This document shows positions 1-12,955 of a stretch of DNA of 64,000 nucleotides, in pieces (the first letter of the stretch is position 1; every line of letters starts with the position of its first letter). The notes under the pieces were generated by a model. That model saw nothing but the letters and a program-made list of their open reading frames with translations. It searched no databases and was not told the origin of the DNA. The stretch comes from Sisyra terminalis (lineage: Eukaryota > Arthropoda > Insecta > Neuroptera > Sisyridae), in contig OY292277.1 in the NCBI GenBank assembly GCA_958496175.1, forward strand, positions 2,294,001 to 2,358,000. The letters are read 5' to 3'. The translations under genes were made by a program, and so were the position numbers.

Positions 1-1594
1 GAACCCGAGCTCTACGACAAACCATCTGCATTGCTTTATAAAGCTGTACACCACGCCGAAGATTTCATGTCTTCGAAAAACAATTTCCAAGCTTTTCTCG
101 ATGTCGATCCCGACAATCTGGACTACATTCTCGATTCAGAAGCCAATTATTACGATCAAATTACACGCACCCTCGAACCGACCGACGACCAAATCACATG
201 GACCAAAATAAAAAACGCCCCAACTCCGGACGAACTAGACAAGATGGTTTTTTGTCCAGAATTTGAATCCTTTAGCTTCCTAAATTGGGATCTCAACGAC
301 GAAACCCGGTTAGGTCAACTACAATAAATCGTGGAATTCCTGTAATTTTACATTTGTCTGTTTGTAGAGCTAGAGAAGATTTTCATGCAAGCATGCAACA
401 GTCCGCTTTGAGTTATGTATTTGACATGAACGCCGAAGCCGAACCTATCAATGATAACCATCTATCCGACAATGAAATGATGCATGACGACATAGAAATT
501 TCCGAAGACGTTATCAAAGAGGCTCCCGTTATAAATAATGCTGTCGAATATATCGTTGATATGCGACCAAGTCAAAATGAACATTCCGACAAATTTCTGG
601 AGTATTCATTTCGACCACTTCCTGGAGCATGGGCTGGACCGTCTTACTGGAAGTTGAAAGGCAACGTAAATCGAGGTAAACATCAAAAGATGTGTTTTAA
701 AGGTTTAATTGATTAATTCGTTGCATAATTTTTTTAGTATTAACCAAATCATCGAGTGATTGTCCAACGGAACGTATAAAGAAAAAAAAGGAACCGAAAC
801 CAATTGATTTTCTTGATGTTTACGAAACGCCACAGGCGGCAAACACTAAATCTAAATTTATTTCAACAGTAATTAAGAAAAACGTTATGTTAAATTGGAA
901 TAAAGATATCGTTACGTTTCCTCGAAACCACCACATTAAAGTCGCTGACTTATTAAGGTTGCAAACTAACACACATTTCTTCATTCGAAGTGACAATCGT
1001 CCCGTATCTCAACAATCAAACGACTCATCCAACAACTACGACTACAATAATTTAAACGACAGCGAATATTGCGTTGCAAATCCAGTAATTGTTACACTTT
1101 AATTCTTTTGACAGCAAATATATTTTCTTGTTAATTTTCAGGATAATGACAACGTTGACACAAATATTGAGTCTCAAGACAATTTTATTCCCGAAGAAGA
1201 ACATATGGTCGACAAAGATGGTCCTTTAGAAATAATTGACGCTCCTGCCTTAGTATTTATCTTAACAACATATCTCATGCATTTTTGATTAAGCAATGAT
1301 ACATTTCAGGTACCAAAATTGGCGATCGATTATGCACGGAAAGCCAAATTTGTGGATATGCGCAAGGTGCAGGATAAAGCCTTGAATATATTGAAATTGA
1401 TGAGAAAAGAATGTACGAATATATTATTTTCAAATGTGTTCGCCAAACTGCAGAATCAAATGCCTGGAACGGATCTTAGTCATGGAATAGCGTTTTCGGC
1501 ATTGTTGCACCTTTGCAATCAGTATGGAATTAAGTTGAGTCAACACGATGACTTGAAAGATATAAGCGTGTTGGATTTGGACGGAATAAATTAA
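1..1594 (+). CDS. barr: Condensin complex subunit 2 (barren/NCAPH/CAP-H), 3' part
   Basis: Kleisin subunit of condensin I, which bridges the SMC2/SMC4 heads during mitotic chromosome condensation in the nucleus. Only the C-terminal 452 codons are in the window; the reading frame is open from base 1. Coding exons read as 1-308, 368-675, 738-1084, 1142-1252 and 1310-1594 (stop TAA), and all phases join. Recognisable blocks are the WAGPSYW motif (human WAGPDHW), the NNYDYNNLND block (human YDYNNPND), and the terminal winged-helix segment starting VPKLAIDYARKAKFVDM that binds the SMC4 head. An acidic stretch (about 420-510) lies between them, as in the family. The first donor (CG|GTTAGG) is weak but is the only one that keeps frame. 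Merlin follows on the same strand about 800 bp downstream. Family assignment is firm; exon edges are inferred by eye. Confidence 0.9.
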
Positions 1595-1897
1595 AAATAT
1601 TTTGCCCAAGTTACCCAGTGAAAATGTATTCATATATTTTAATAACTGTCCATCGAAGAATACATTTTTATCGACCTGGAAGTCATGTAGGCAATGGAGA
1701 AGCTTTCCAGGTTGAAAATTTTAACTGCAGATCTTTTTCTTATGTAATTTATTGTTACGTTTGTATTAAAAACGGTAAGATACGACCTAATGATGCCACT
1801 TGACCTAATGGTTAATAATAGTTTAAAATTTTACCATGTTATAAAGTTTGTATTTATTTTTGTACCTAACAGTAGATATAAGTGAAAACTTTGTTCA

Positions 1898-1903
1898 AAT
1901 AAA
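1898..1903 (+). promoter_or_regulatory. Poly(A) signal AATAAA of barren
   Basis: Canonical AATAAA about 300 bp after the barren stop codon, followed by A/T-rich sequence. It is the first perfect hexamer downstream on this strand, so it probably ends the barren transcript. Confidence 0.5.
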
Positions 1904-2398
1904 TTACAAAATGTAGATGAATATTTTTTTTGAATGTTGCAACAATTAAAAATGTCAATTTTTTCATAACAATATAGATAAACTTGCTTTATTCATTATC
2001 ATCCATATTCATGTTTCAAAATATTCAAATTGAAACATCAATGTCGCCATGTTGGAGTTTTTGAATTGTTAACATTTTCATTCGCTAATTTGTTTTTTAT
2101 CGTTAGTTTTTTATTTTCATTGTTGCAAATTATCGTTGCAGTTAGTCATCATGTAATTAATTACCAAATGTTTGCAGTAAAAAAGTTTTTCAAATCGCTG
2201 AAAAATGATTCATAGTTAAACATAACCTAAAATTGTTAATACTTAAAAAAATTGCCTAAAAGTTTAATGTTATATAATTTTAAGGATCGATTTTTACGAA
2301 TTATTTGTTAAATATTTCGTGTACGATTAATGAAATAATGTGATCAGCAACAATGAGTAAAGTTTTCAAAGATTTTCTTATAAAACAATGACGACACA
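1904..2398. other. Intergenic barren-Merlin
   Basis: AT-rich spacer of about 0.5 kb that must hold the Merlin promoter and 5' UTR. I see no long open frame that looks like a protein, no repeat and no convincing TATA/initiator pair. Confidence 0.5.
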
Positions 2399-4831
2399 AT
2401 GTCACCGTTCGGAAGGAAAAAGTCAGGAAAATATTTTCCCCTGAAAGTGTGCACTTTGGACGCCGAATTGGAATTCAAGTTGGAGGTAAAATGAAACATC
2501 ATGAACAAGTGGTTGATTTAGATGATTTACTTTCTTTTTTTTTTTTTGATTCACAGTGGCCAGCAACAGGTAGAGATTTATTTGATTTGGTATGTCGCAC
2601 AATTGGACTTCGTGAAACTTGGTATTTCGGCTTGCAGTATGAAGACTCGAAGGGCTTTATTTCGTGGCTAAATCTTGACAAGAAAGGTATTACATATCTC
2701 GGCTTCCAGGCAAGCTTAAAGATCCATAGTGTTAATGGAATGGCATTTTTAGTTCAAGATCAGGGGATTAGTCATCAGCCTCAGATTGCCTCGTTTATGT
2801 TTCTCGTGAAATTTCATCCGGAAGAAGTCGCCGATGAATTGATCCAAGAAGTTACGCAACATTTATTCTTTTTACAAGTGAAACAAGCGATTCTTTCCAT
2901 GGATATTTATTGTCCCCCGGAAGCCTCAGTTCTTTTGGCCAGTTATGCAGTGCAAGCAAAGGTAATGGTTAAAATGAGTTGTTGACATGGAAAATAAAAT
3001 ATATACGGAGATTATTGTAGTTTGGCGATTATGATGAAGTTACATATCAACCTGGCCAGTTAGCTAGCGAGGCTTTACTTCCGCAAAGAGTTATCGACCA
3101 ATATCAAATGACAGCTGATATGTGGGAGGACAAAATCAAACAATGGTACGCAGACCATCGAGGAATGTCGCGCGACGAAGCCGAAATGGAATACTTAAAA
3201 ATAGCTCAAGACCTAGAGATGTATGGAGTCAACTATTTCCCGATCACGGTAACTCTATGACGTCACGTCAAAATGGACAAAACACAAAACATTAATTTCT
3301 AAAATTTTCAATTTTAGAATCAGAAGAAAACAGAGCTATGGTTGGGAGTGACAGCTTTAGGTCTTAATATCTACGAAAAAGAGAATAAGCTGCAGCCAAT
3401 AACGAGATTTACTTGGGCGGAAATACGCCACATTAGTTTCAATAGTAAAAAGTTTATTTTAAAACTTGTAGACAAGAAAAAATCTCCACACTTTGTTTTC
3501 TTGTCTCAAAAAGTTCGAATGAATAAGTTGGTAAGTGTACAGTGAGTGGATTCAATTAAAAATTGATGATTTAATCGGTTTATTGAATGTTTCAGATGTT
3601 AGATTTGTGTATGGGAAACCATGATTTATTTATGAGACGAAGAAAAGCGGACTCGATGGAGGTGCAGCAAATGAAAACGGCTGCCAAGGAGGAGAAACAA
3701 CGACGCCTAGTGCAACGAAATCGTTTAGCTCGCGAGAAACAATTACGCGAAATTGCCGAACGAGATCGGACCGAAATGGAGAAACGTTTACTTCAATATC
3801 AAGAAGAAATTCGATTAGCCAACGAGGCTCTGGTAATTTGTCGATAATTCACACATTGATTTTATCAACTCATCAATACTCATTTTTGTAGCACCGGTCA
3901 GAGGAGTCGGCCGAACTTTTGGCTGAAAAAAGTCGAGTGGCCACCGAAGAAGCGCTGCTGTTGACGCAAAAGGCCAGTGAAGTCGAATTGGAAATCACTC
4001 GTATCCGGTTGAGTGCCATGAAGACTGAAGAAGAAAAGGTATTTTTGTGTTATCCAACTGCGTTTATTTGTGGCAATTTTGATTGCTTTGCAGGTCCACT
4101 TGGAGCGGAAAACTCGTGAAGCCGAAAGATTGACGGCACGGCTGGTGGAAGAGTCCGAACGGCGCGCGGCCGAGGCCTCACGTCTGAAAGACGAACTGTT
4201 GCGTGCCCGCGTCGCCGAAAAGCAAGCCAAAGAAAAACTATTAGATTTTTTAAGTCGAAACGCCTGCATATCGTCATCTTCTTCCACAAACATAACAGTA
4301 ACGGACTCTCTTTGCAATTACATTTCCATTTCTAAGTTTGTTTTTTTTTTTTTTTTTTGTTGCAAGTCGGTTCCATCGTTATACTTCACAAAACAATACA
4401 CATCGCCATTGTCGTCGCCATTATCTTCTAGTGCTGAATTGCAAGGATTACCCTTGGAACCGTCGTCTAGTCCTGTCGTTCCTGATTTAACGTCGTACGA
4501 TCTGATTGCCAACGCTGACGTGGAGCAGCTGTCTTTGGAAATAGAAAAAGAAAGGCAAGCACATTGTCCACACGTGGACTTAAACTTGAAGTTTTAACGT
4601 TCTTGTGTTTGACATTTCAGAGTCGAGTATTTAGAAAAGTCAAAACATTTACAAAATCAACTGAGAGATTTACGCACAGAAATCGAAGTGTTAAAAGTTG
4701 GTGAAAAACAATGTGAATTGGATCAGTTGCACGAGGAGCAAGTGCGTCTCGGCGAAACTAAATATTCAACGTTACGAAAAGTCAAGTCAGGCTCGACAAA
4801 AGCACGTGTCGCGTTTTTCGAAGAGCTTTAG
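2399..4831 (+). CDS. Mer: Merlin (NF2 homologue), FERM-domain tumour suppressor
   Basis: Membrane-cytoskeleton linker acting upstream of the Hippo pathway at the cell cortex. Coding exons: 2399-2485, 2557-2686, 2753-2961, 3021-3248, 3318-3530, 3596-3832, 3892-4038, 4094-4297, 4367-4554, 4621-4831. All phases join to give 617 residues (human 595, fly about 635). The protein starts [11 protein letters not shown]. The FERM domain fills roughly residues 15-320, with [49 protein letters not shown] and [15 protein letters not shown] charged coiled coil follows (about 320-470), then a Ser/Pro-rich linker, and the end [12 protein letters not shown], the C-terminal FERM-binding tail typical of Merlin. 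It lacks the moesin-type actin-binding terminus, which rules out ezrin/moesin. Intron 9 (4555-4620) seems to use a GC donor. Intron 8 (4298-4366) carries a long T run. The neighbouring septin gene is convergent. Confidence 0.95.
4555..4620 (+). other. GC-AG intron in Merlin
   Basis: The frame of the last exon ([13 protein letters not shown]) requires the upstream exon to end in phase 2 at GAA AG. The next bases are GCAAGC, a GC donor with otherwise good match to the U1-pairing consensus. The acceptor is TTTCAG. The GT candidates downstream (GTCCAC, GTGGAC) either create a stop codon or shift frame, so GC is the best reading. Length 66 bp. Confidence 0.7.
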
Positions 4832-7117
4832 AGGTTCTGTGTTGGTAAATATTTAATTTCTCACACTAATTCCTGTTGATGGAGACGAGAGACGAGTGTT
4901 ATTTGTCTTGACATGTAATTTTCGATTTGAATGAATCCCCCCCGACGAAAGACTGTTCTCTCATTTCCACCGTCGTTCATAAACCGTATTGCCTTATTAT
5001 TTTTGATAATAATCCAATAGTATGTAACAAAAAAGCCTTGCTGCAAAGCCCAGATATTATAGGTATTATAAATAACTAAAGAAGATTAAACTATGTAAAT
5101 TTTATTTTTTCAAACACGCAATTGTATTTTTGTCATATATTTGTTAAGTAATTATACACGTAAAGTAAAAGTGTTTCCTTTTTACATTTTCCATATCAAA
5201 ACCGTACTCTCATTAGTGTCCTGTTTTTCCATCACAAAAAAAAAAATATTGATTTTTAGAATTTAATATTATTGCTATCTTCATAAGCTTTACAAAGCAG
5301 CTTATTAAATACCTTAAAACTTTTGTTCAAAGTTGGTGCATTCATACAAATATTTTAATAGTAATGGGAGGGTGCATCTTACACACTAGTAACACAAAAT
5401 ACGTTAAGTTTGTTCAGTAATTTATATATTGTGGCTCAATATATTTTAAAACATATAGAGCTTTTTTCTATTCTGTAAAACGTAAATATAATTTTCTTGA
5501 ATCAAACTTGTATTCTGTGGTATTAAAAGTTTCAAGGTATTTTTTTTTTACATAAATTACATTAAAATCTTAGTGTAAAAAAATATTTTTTGGCATATTT
5601 AAAAAATATATCTTCAGTCAATTCCTTGAAACTTGTTAAGTAACTTTATATACGATCTAAAGTGTATTATATTATTCTGTTATGGAAAAATCACAACGTT
5701 GATTAGATAAAACCAATTTTCTATCTTAATATCAATATATATTTTCTAGGCAAGTACGATACATTAGTTTTTCTTTTTAAAAATAAATCAATTCGAAAAC
5801 TAACAATTACAAGTAAAATATTTGGTCAATTTTACAAAAAAAGTATAAAAAAAGACTATTTCGAGACTTAAAATCTTATTTCTTTAAATAATACATTGTG
5901 TTTTCGTCATGATTGCAGACTGTTTCAGTTTAAAAATTTTCGATCATTTTAAAAATAGCATCAAAGACAATACTGGGGCTGAAATTTGATTTGCGAAACT
6001 TATAGAATTAGGAACTGAAATTCGTAAAACATTTTAAGAGGTCTATCCGAATAATTAATTTTAGATCTATCATATAGTAAAAATATTTTGAAAATTGAAA
6101 TTAAAGTCTCTATCTCCGGTATTTCCAATAATATACAAACAGGGGATAGAATTAATGTCTGTTCATTAAGAACAATTGGATAAAAAATATTCCAAATTTT
6201 TATATTTTCCGGTTAGACCTTAAGTATTAAGGTTTCACTCTTGAATATTACGTATTTTCGTCCTTTTACAAATCAACAGTTTGTTTAAACAATTTTTTGG
6301 GGCGAAAATCTTCGCTTGGCTCAATATACTATAATATTCGAGATTTAAAAAAAGCATAAAAATCTTTTTAAAACAAAGAGATCACTAAATAAATGCATGT
6401 AGAAAAAAATACAAAATATAGTAATATAAGTGAAAGGAAATATTCGAAAGTGGAAACTTACAAGGGGATGAGTTGAAGATTTAATAATATTCACAGGTTC
6501 TTTGAAAAATAAATGGGAATAGAAGTTATATCTTGAACGTCAGATGGTAACAATATACTAAATATTAGGGTTGTATAGGAGTTACCAGTGGTTCACAAAA
6601 TACCGGATATATCAACATTACGGAACCATTTTAATATTAAAGATAAAAAGAATAATTATTTAAATAAATAATACTATTGGGTCTTTTGAAGTTATAGTCT
6701 TCGTAACGGATATTCCTTTATCGTTTCCCATTTTTTTTTTCAAATAATCTGTGTATTTTACAATCCTCTGTGTGAATTTCCAGAGCAAAAATTTTAAGTG
6801 TTTACAAATAACTAGAAATTATTTAAATCTTATTAATTGATCTAAATTATTTCTTACGTTAAACATGTCTTTTAACATTCGCAACGGTTAGTCTGGTAGC
6901 TACGAAAGGAAATCAGTAAACAAGTCAAAAAATTATTACTATAAACAGGCGAAAGATAAATTATCCAACGGATAATTTATCTCAAGTTTATAACTTGAGT
7001 TTTAAGTAACGAAAGTTCAAAATTTGAATAATACTGAGATCACTTTTTTTTTGCTACTAAAATAGTTTCCACTTTCCAAATTCCTTTCGATATAAATTGA
7101 TTTTTGATATGATAAAG
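4832..7117. other. 3' UTRs and spacer between convergent Merlin and septin
   Basis: About 2.3 kb of AT-rich sequence. It contains an ATTAAA poly(A) variant at 5085-5090 soon after the Merlin stop. No frame here resembles a known protein, and I see no tandem repeat or clear mobile-element end. It probably holds the 3' UTRs of both genes. Confidence 0.5.
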
Positions 7118-8780
7118 TTATTGCTGTTGTTGCATTTGTGCTTTCATGGCAGCGAGCATTTCCTGCATTCGTCGCAATTCCGCTTCCTTTTCTTGCAGTA
7201 TACGATCCTTTTCCGCTGTCACTTTCTCTTCGGGCACTCTAAAAATTGATTTTATTTTTATTAAAAAATAGGAACTTTGAAATGTTTAATATTTGATTTT
7301 AATGCATACGCTGTGGGACGTTTGGGAACCGGAGCACCTTTGGCTAAACGTTCTGATCTGTAATTCTCATAGTGGCATTCTTGTGTAACTTCTTGCAGGT
7401 CTTGCATATGAGTGCTGGAAATAGGAATTTTATTTTTTTTGTGGATTTTTTTGTTTGTTTGAGTTTTACATTAACATGGTGCGGAGTTTGATGAAATCGC
7501 AATGATCGGGATTTTCAACTTCGACAACGCCCCATGGATAGAGGCGACCACGAACTTTTCGTCCACGTACTTCTAGTAATGTGTTGGCACCACACACGGC
7601 AAACGGAACGGCTTGTTTTAGTTGTCGTACATGTTCTTTGTAGTCTTCGTCTTCGTCTGAATCACATTCGGGAAGTGGATATATGTTGATTCCATGTGCT
7701 TTGATTTCATCAAGAATCTAATAAATGAAACATTTAAAATTAATCCTTTAGAGTTTTGGTAGAATTTCTTACTCGTTGTTTTAGGCGAGTCATTTCTTTT
7801 TTCGTAAGTACATCAGCTTTGGCAATTACAGGTACGATATTGACTTTATTATGGAGTTGCTTCATAAATTCCACATCCAACGGTTTTAAACTGCAATAAA
7901 AATTAATATTTGCATTATTAATTCAAGGTTTAGACATATTTTTTGCAATTAATTTATGATAATTTTTGGAAATTTGGCTATCAAGGTCGGATAAAAATGT
8001 TGCTTCCTTGTATGGGTGGAAGAGTGTTTTACCCGTGGCCGAATGGAGAAATGAAATAGAAGCAGCAATGTATTCGATTGTCGACGATATTTCTTCGATT
8101 CAAACCAGATTCGTCTCGTAAAAATCTCTCAAACTGTTCGTCGATATACTCTAAAATTGCTCGAAAACAGTCGGTGTTGTCGATGGCGTCGCCGAATCCG
8201 GGCGTGTCGACCACGGTGAGCCGGAGTTTCACTCCACGTTCCTCGATCTCAACGGTCGATGCATCCAATTTCACTGTCTGGCTACTTTTCTCTGGATTGA
8301 AAATATTAAATTAGTTTGACATGAAAGTTTTTCCAACTACCAATTTACCAACTGAATCAGGAATCACACGTTCCGGATAGAGATCGGTCAGAAACAGGGA
8401 GTTGACCAAAGTCGATTTTCCCAATCCACTCTCGCCGACCACCATCAACGTGAACTCGAAGCCTTTTTTTACCGATTTTCTGTGCACCTGGTTCGGTAGA
8501 TTGGCGAAGCCCACATATCCTGGCGTTTCTAAACTTGGGAACTTGAAACAAGAACAAAAACATATCAGTGACTCATCTCATATGTTATTTAACCTTGAAC
8601 ATGGGGCGGTGCTCTTCCGTCCATTTTTTTTAACAAGCAAAAAAAAACAAAACTTAACATTCCTCTTAAAACCCCAAATAAATCTATTGGAATTAAATTT
8701 ACGTACGAAATATAACTAAGCAATTTTGGTTGAGAAGAAAATATGAAAACACTTACACTTTTAACGGAATCACTAGACAT
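7118..8780 (-). CDS. Septin1: Septin, SEPT2/Drosophila Sep1 group
   Basis: GTP-binding filament protein of the cell cortex and cytokinetic ring. Exons on the minus strand: 8757-8780, 8349-8541, 8033-8291, 7773-7890, 7470-7717, 7310-7414, 7118-7238. Phases join to give 355 residues (human SEPT2: 361). G1 is GESGLGKST (about residue 45-53), G3 is DTPGFGD, and G4 is AKAD. The septin unique element is seen in [22 protein letters not shown] and [20 protein letters not shown]. The C-terminal coiled coil ends [20 protein letters not shown], close to the end of SEPT2 and unlike the SEPT6 or SEPT7 (peanut) groups. The start at MSSDSVKS is encoded by a 24-base first coding exon followed by a consensus GTAAGT donor. 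The gene is complete; the next transcription unit upstream appears divergent. Confidence 0.93.
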
Positions 8781-9463
8781 TTTCGTTTGATATTTTCAAG
8801 CGGAATGTGTTGGAAACGGTTGAGAATTAATGTATAAGCATAAATGCACCAAAAATGTTGCGTTGTTTATATTACTTTCCACACATTCAACAAATATATC
8901 CGAGTTTGTTAGTACAAAGTACAATGTGATAGAATGAAAATCGTTGAGCAATTTATAACTTGAACCGACAGTTGTGAAGTTTGACGCGAATTCCTAATCC
9001 ATTTGTATATAATTTCAAACTAGATAATTTTCTTAAAAATTAAATACGATTTTAAATTGGTATACTTGCTTGCATTGTTATATTATTTAAAAAAATTAAA
9101 ACTTTAAAAGTTTTCAAACGAGGAAACTGCCTTTAGTGAAAAGTTCCAATTCCAAGAAGATGTATTATAGCGGCTCTACCAAATTCATCTAATTTCTCCA
9201 CCAAATGTCATCCTGAACTTCTAATAGAAAATAAATTCCATTGCAAGTAATTTTAATTATAATATTTCATTAACTAGAAAAAAATGAAACTTATTCATTT
9301 GCCGAAATAGAAGTTTATTACTTTGCATAGAATGTCGTGAGCTAATTACGCCAAAACAATTGATGATCACTTGTTTTCATTATTGTTACAAACACTGGCT
9401 TCTCATTGGCTCGTTGGTGGTGTTGTCAACAAAGTTTGTTTTGTTTTCACTCAAGTTTCAATA
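8781..9463. other. Septin upstream region
   Basis: About 0.7 kb of AT-rich spacer upstream of the septin start and before a short ATG frame at 9464 on the other strand (16 codons to a stop). It may serve as a two-way promoter. I see no repeat or coding segment in it. Confidence 0.4.
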
Positions 9464-12400
9464 ATGGCTTCAATTGTGTTTAAAGCAGTGCGAAAATTGT
9501 GCATCATTAATTAATTCCTTAAATTTATTGCAAAATTAATATACAAAGTGCTCATTGAGTGTTTGGTGCATCAAGTGAGATAATTTTTCTTGCCGCTAAT
9601 AAGTAAACTTTGCCAATTATCGATCGACAAAAGATCGCACTTATGAATGGCGTTGATTTGAAAAAATATAATTATTTCATAATTTTTCCTTTTTAGCTGA
9701 TATTATTTTTAATTGTTGGATTGGTTTTAATTGATAAAACCACTTTTCAAAGCGGTCAATATAGTTTCAAAGCTGAAAATTGAAATTTGAATTTCCTATA
9801 TTGATTAGCCATATTGGAATCATGAAAAACAATTTGTACTACTTGTTGATCTTGTATGTATTTGTCACAGTGATTTTTAAAATGGCGTTTGACTTCATTA
9901 GAAAATTTATTTATAATCAATTGGAGAAAATAATTAATTTTATTATTTTGTAGATATGTAAACCGACGCTGAAATTGGAACCGAAATCAATCGGATAAAA
10001 GTTAAATGCGACTTAATTAAAGCTCATATCCTAATGATTTAGATAGCTGAGATTCTATCTAATCTAAATAGTTTTTTATTAATATTTGTATCCTTCGTTA
10101 TACTTTAACATTCATTATGTTTGGTATATTTCGTATTAGTATTAAATATTATATTTTTAAGGTTTATTGTAAAATTTCTGTGTCAATTTTAAACTAAAAA
10201 ATAAATATTTAAATGATTGTTTTATTTTGTGCAGGTTCAACGAATCTTGAAATTGATTCAATTGAAAACTTGCTATTATTAACCGTAAAGAAATTGCGAA
10301 TCGAATGTCTTCGCAATTTTAAATTGAATTTTTTTTTATCATTACCTGGGAATTATTTTTATTTATTCTTTAAGTTCCTATTGCACCTACCAGCACCTAC
10401 CTGCCCATATTTATCTCTTTTACTCTCTAAACCTTTATATATTACTATATACTATAATGATATTATGCCTTAGCTTTTAGCCATATTTTGAATTAGATAG
10501 AATTATTATCAAATTTCTTATTTGGGGTTTAACTCTTATATTATCTCATCGTTCTATTTGATATATTTAATATTTTATGTGTTACAATTTTTAATGTTTG
10601 TCATTTTTATATTTTTACTTTTAAGATAAACCATAAATGAATTAATTATTTTTTTTTTGTGTGTGCAGATCCGATGGTTGGTTAAATAATCCGAAGAAAT
10701 CAAGCAATGAAAAATATTGGATTTTAGATTTAATTTCTTATATTAATATTGAATTAAATTTTGATTTGTTGTTTTTTTTTTCCAGATTTGTGCCATTGAC
10801 GACTCAACATGGAGCTGATATTGTACTACACCAATTGTACAATGAATGAAAATGAAAATTAAATAAAAACAACCAACAACCCCCTTTAATATTATACAAT
10901 TATCAATCTGGCAATTATATTATGAGAATTTTACTCTTAGCTTAGATCTTAAAGTTTAGCCAAAATAGTTTATTTATGTTATATGTTTTCTGGGGAAAAT
11001 ATACATTTTATTTAGTTTAAACTTTTTAAAGACGTAGGAAAAACTTATTTTCTATTAGTATAGTATTATTATGAAAATTAATTTCGATATAGATAAAGTT
11101 ATTTTTTAGTTTTAAGTTTATATGATCTATTGATTTTAGTTTAAGTATGAATGAAGTAATAAACTAATTATGGTTTTGTCTGTGCAGATTTAATGGACTG
11201 CAAAATTCCAAGGATTCAAAGATGTTAAACCACGTTGGCCCTAAGGAAATGAAGTCAATGAATATTGGAATGAATATATTTGAATATTGGTTTAATTCTT
11301 TTCTTTTTTTTTACAGATTTGTTTGTGGAGCATGCAAGTTGGGAAAATTAGATGAAACTTAGACTCTATTGCCTAAAGTGTTACCTATACATCTTAGTTC
11401 CAATGGTTCCAAAACCACAAAATATCTTTAGTGAATATCCTTTAGATTTATAACCTGCCCTACCTACCTACCTATTATTTTTTATTCGACTTGTTAAATC
11501 TGATTCTTTCTTTACTATTTTATAAGATATATTATTTGGAGTTAAATATTTATTTTTTATATATTAATTTCGTGTGTTACACTTTCTACTTATAATTGTA
11601 TATATTTATTTAATTGTCGATAAGAAATAACTGTTTATTTCTGTGCAGATTCAATGAGCCTTGGAATTAGGACAATTTAAAGCAGTTGTCGTTGAACCGT
11701 AATGCACATGTGGCTTGGAATTCATAATAATATTTGAATTTAATGTCCAATTAACCATATTCTTTCTGTGCAGATTTGTGAAGCTAAAAGTTCAACTCGA
11801 TCCTTCGATGGACCATTTTCAAATTAAATCCCACGGGAGAATTTGGACAGATTGAATATTATGGTTGGAGAGTTTGCAAAGAGAGAAAAATTAACGATGT
11901 GGAGTCAAGGAACCGTTCCAAATGGAAATAATATCCCAAAGGCATTTCTGGAAGGAGGAATATGATTTTTTACTTCTTGGTAAGGTAAAAATAAATAATA
12001 ATAATGTATGGGATTTTTCAAATTTCTGATGACTTCTTTCGTGGTTGGTCGATATAAAGCAACATTTGTAATTTAAACAAGTAAGTGATAAGTTTGTAAT
12101 ATAGTGTTAAAGGTATTTATTAATATATTTTCTTTAACACAGAACAAGAATGGCATGATTAGAAGATGGACCGAAACTTGTGGAAATCACCAGCAGCATA
12201 TTAACTTTACATGGACCATTTAACAGAACTCATTATGATAATGAAGATTTGACCAGAATTAACACCGCAAGCTCTTTTCGGTATTTGCTTTTGAAAACTT
12301 CGACTTCTTCGCATCTTTCTCGAAGCCCTAGGACCTCGGAGCAAAGTAATAGCAAGGCAATAGTATATGTGAAATATATGGATGGTACATAATATACGAA

Positions 12401-12852
12401 TTACGGATGGTACAAACCCACTTCCAAGTTATTTTAATTAAAGCTACTTGGATTGGATTCATTCACAGGCAATAGGACTCAACTGAACTTAGACACCAAA
12501 ATAAAACTTCTGTAATACTTCATTATGGCATAGAGTCATAACTGTTAACCGAGATAGCGACAAGAAGACTGTCTTAAAGAAGCAAATACTTCTTTTTAAA
12601 ATCTGTTCTGCCAGTTAAAGTGTATGGCCAATACGAAAAGAGAATGGCTTAAAAATTTAAGTTCATTCTCAAAAACTACTGTCAAATTGTACAAAGCAGC
12701 CGTGAGGAGGTAATCATATTCGAAATGATCGATAATTTCGGAAGAAATACACGGAATAAACTTCCGGAGAAGAAGTATGTTGCAGACAACCATAACTACG
12801 TAAATGTTAAATTAGAATTGGTTGCTGGCAATAGCGGCAATTGGCTGTTGTG
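9464..12852 (+). other. Putative multi-exon non-coding leader with repeated modules
   Basis: No long protein-like frame is present, yet splice-acceptor-like motifs on the plus strand are strikingly regular: pyrimidine tract plus GTGCAG ending at 10234, 10668, 11187 and 11648, each followed by a similar start (GATTYAATGR or GTTCAACG). The last three are each followed 117-129 bp later by a second acceptor-like motif, CAGATTTG, ending at 10785, 11316 and 11773. The long T-rich stretches between modules also resemble each other (CCTACCTACCT stretch, a GTGTTACA element). The period is about 430-520 bp. A good donor (GTAAGT) ends at 12853-12858. This could be a lncRNA, the 5' leader of the small ORF at 12956, or a small-RNA host gene. 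I found no convincing C/D or H/ACA snoRNA boxes. Confidence 0.35.
10291..10319. other. Short perfect hairpin
   Basis: AAATTGCGAA, nine bases, then TTCGCAATTT: a 10-bp perfect stem just after a donor-like GTAAAG in the first repeated module. Function unknown. Confidence 0.5.
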
Positions 12853-12955
12853 GTAAGTAGTAGTTTTATTATGCAAAGTGCATATAAATTTAAAAATTTG
12901 ATTTTTTTAGATTAAAGAAAAAAATTAATCTATTCGAGCGAACCTTGGAATAACG

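Noticed and set aside
12020..12060. TGATGA box at 12027 as a C/D snoRNA start
   Set aside because: No CTGA D box or terminal stem at a suitable distance.
12180..12392. 70-codon frame on the plus strand
   Set aside because: No ATG-led conserved sequence, AT-rich low-information composition, and surrounded by stops. Possibly exon sequence, but not coding on this evidence.
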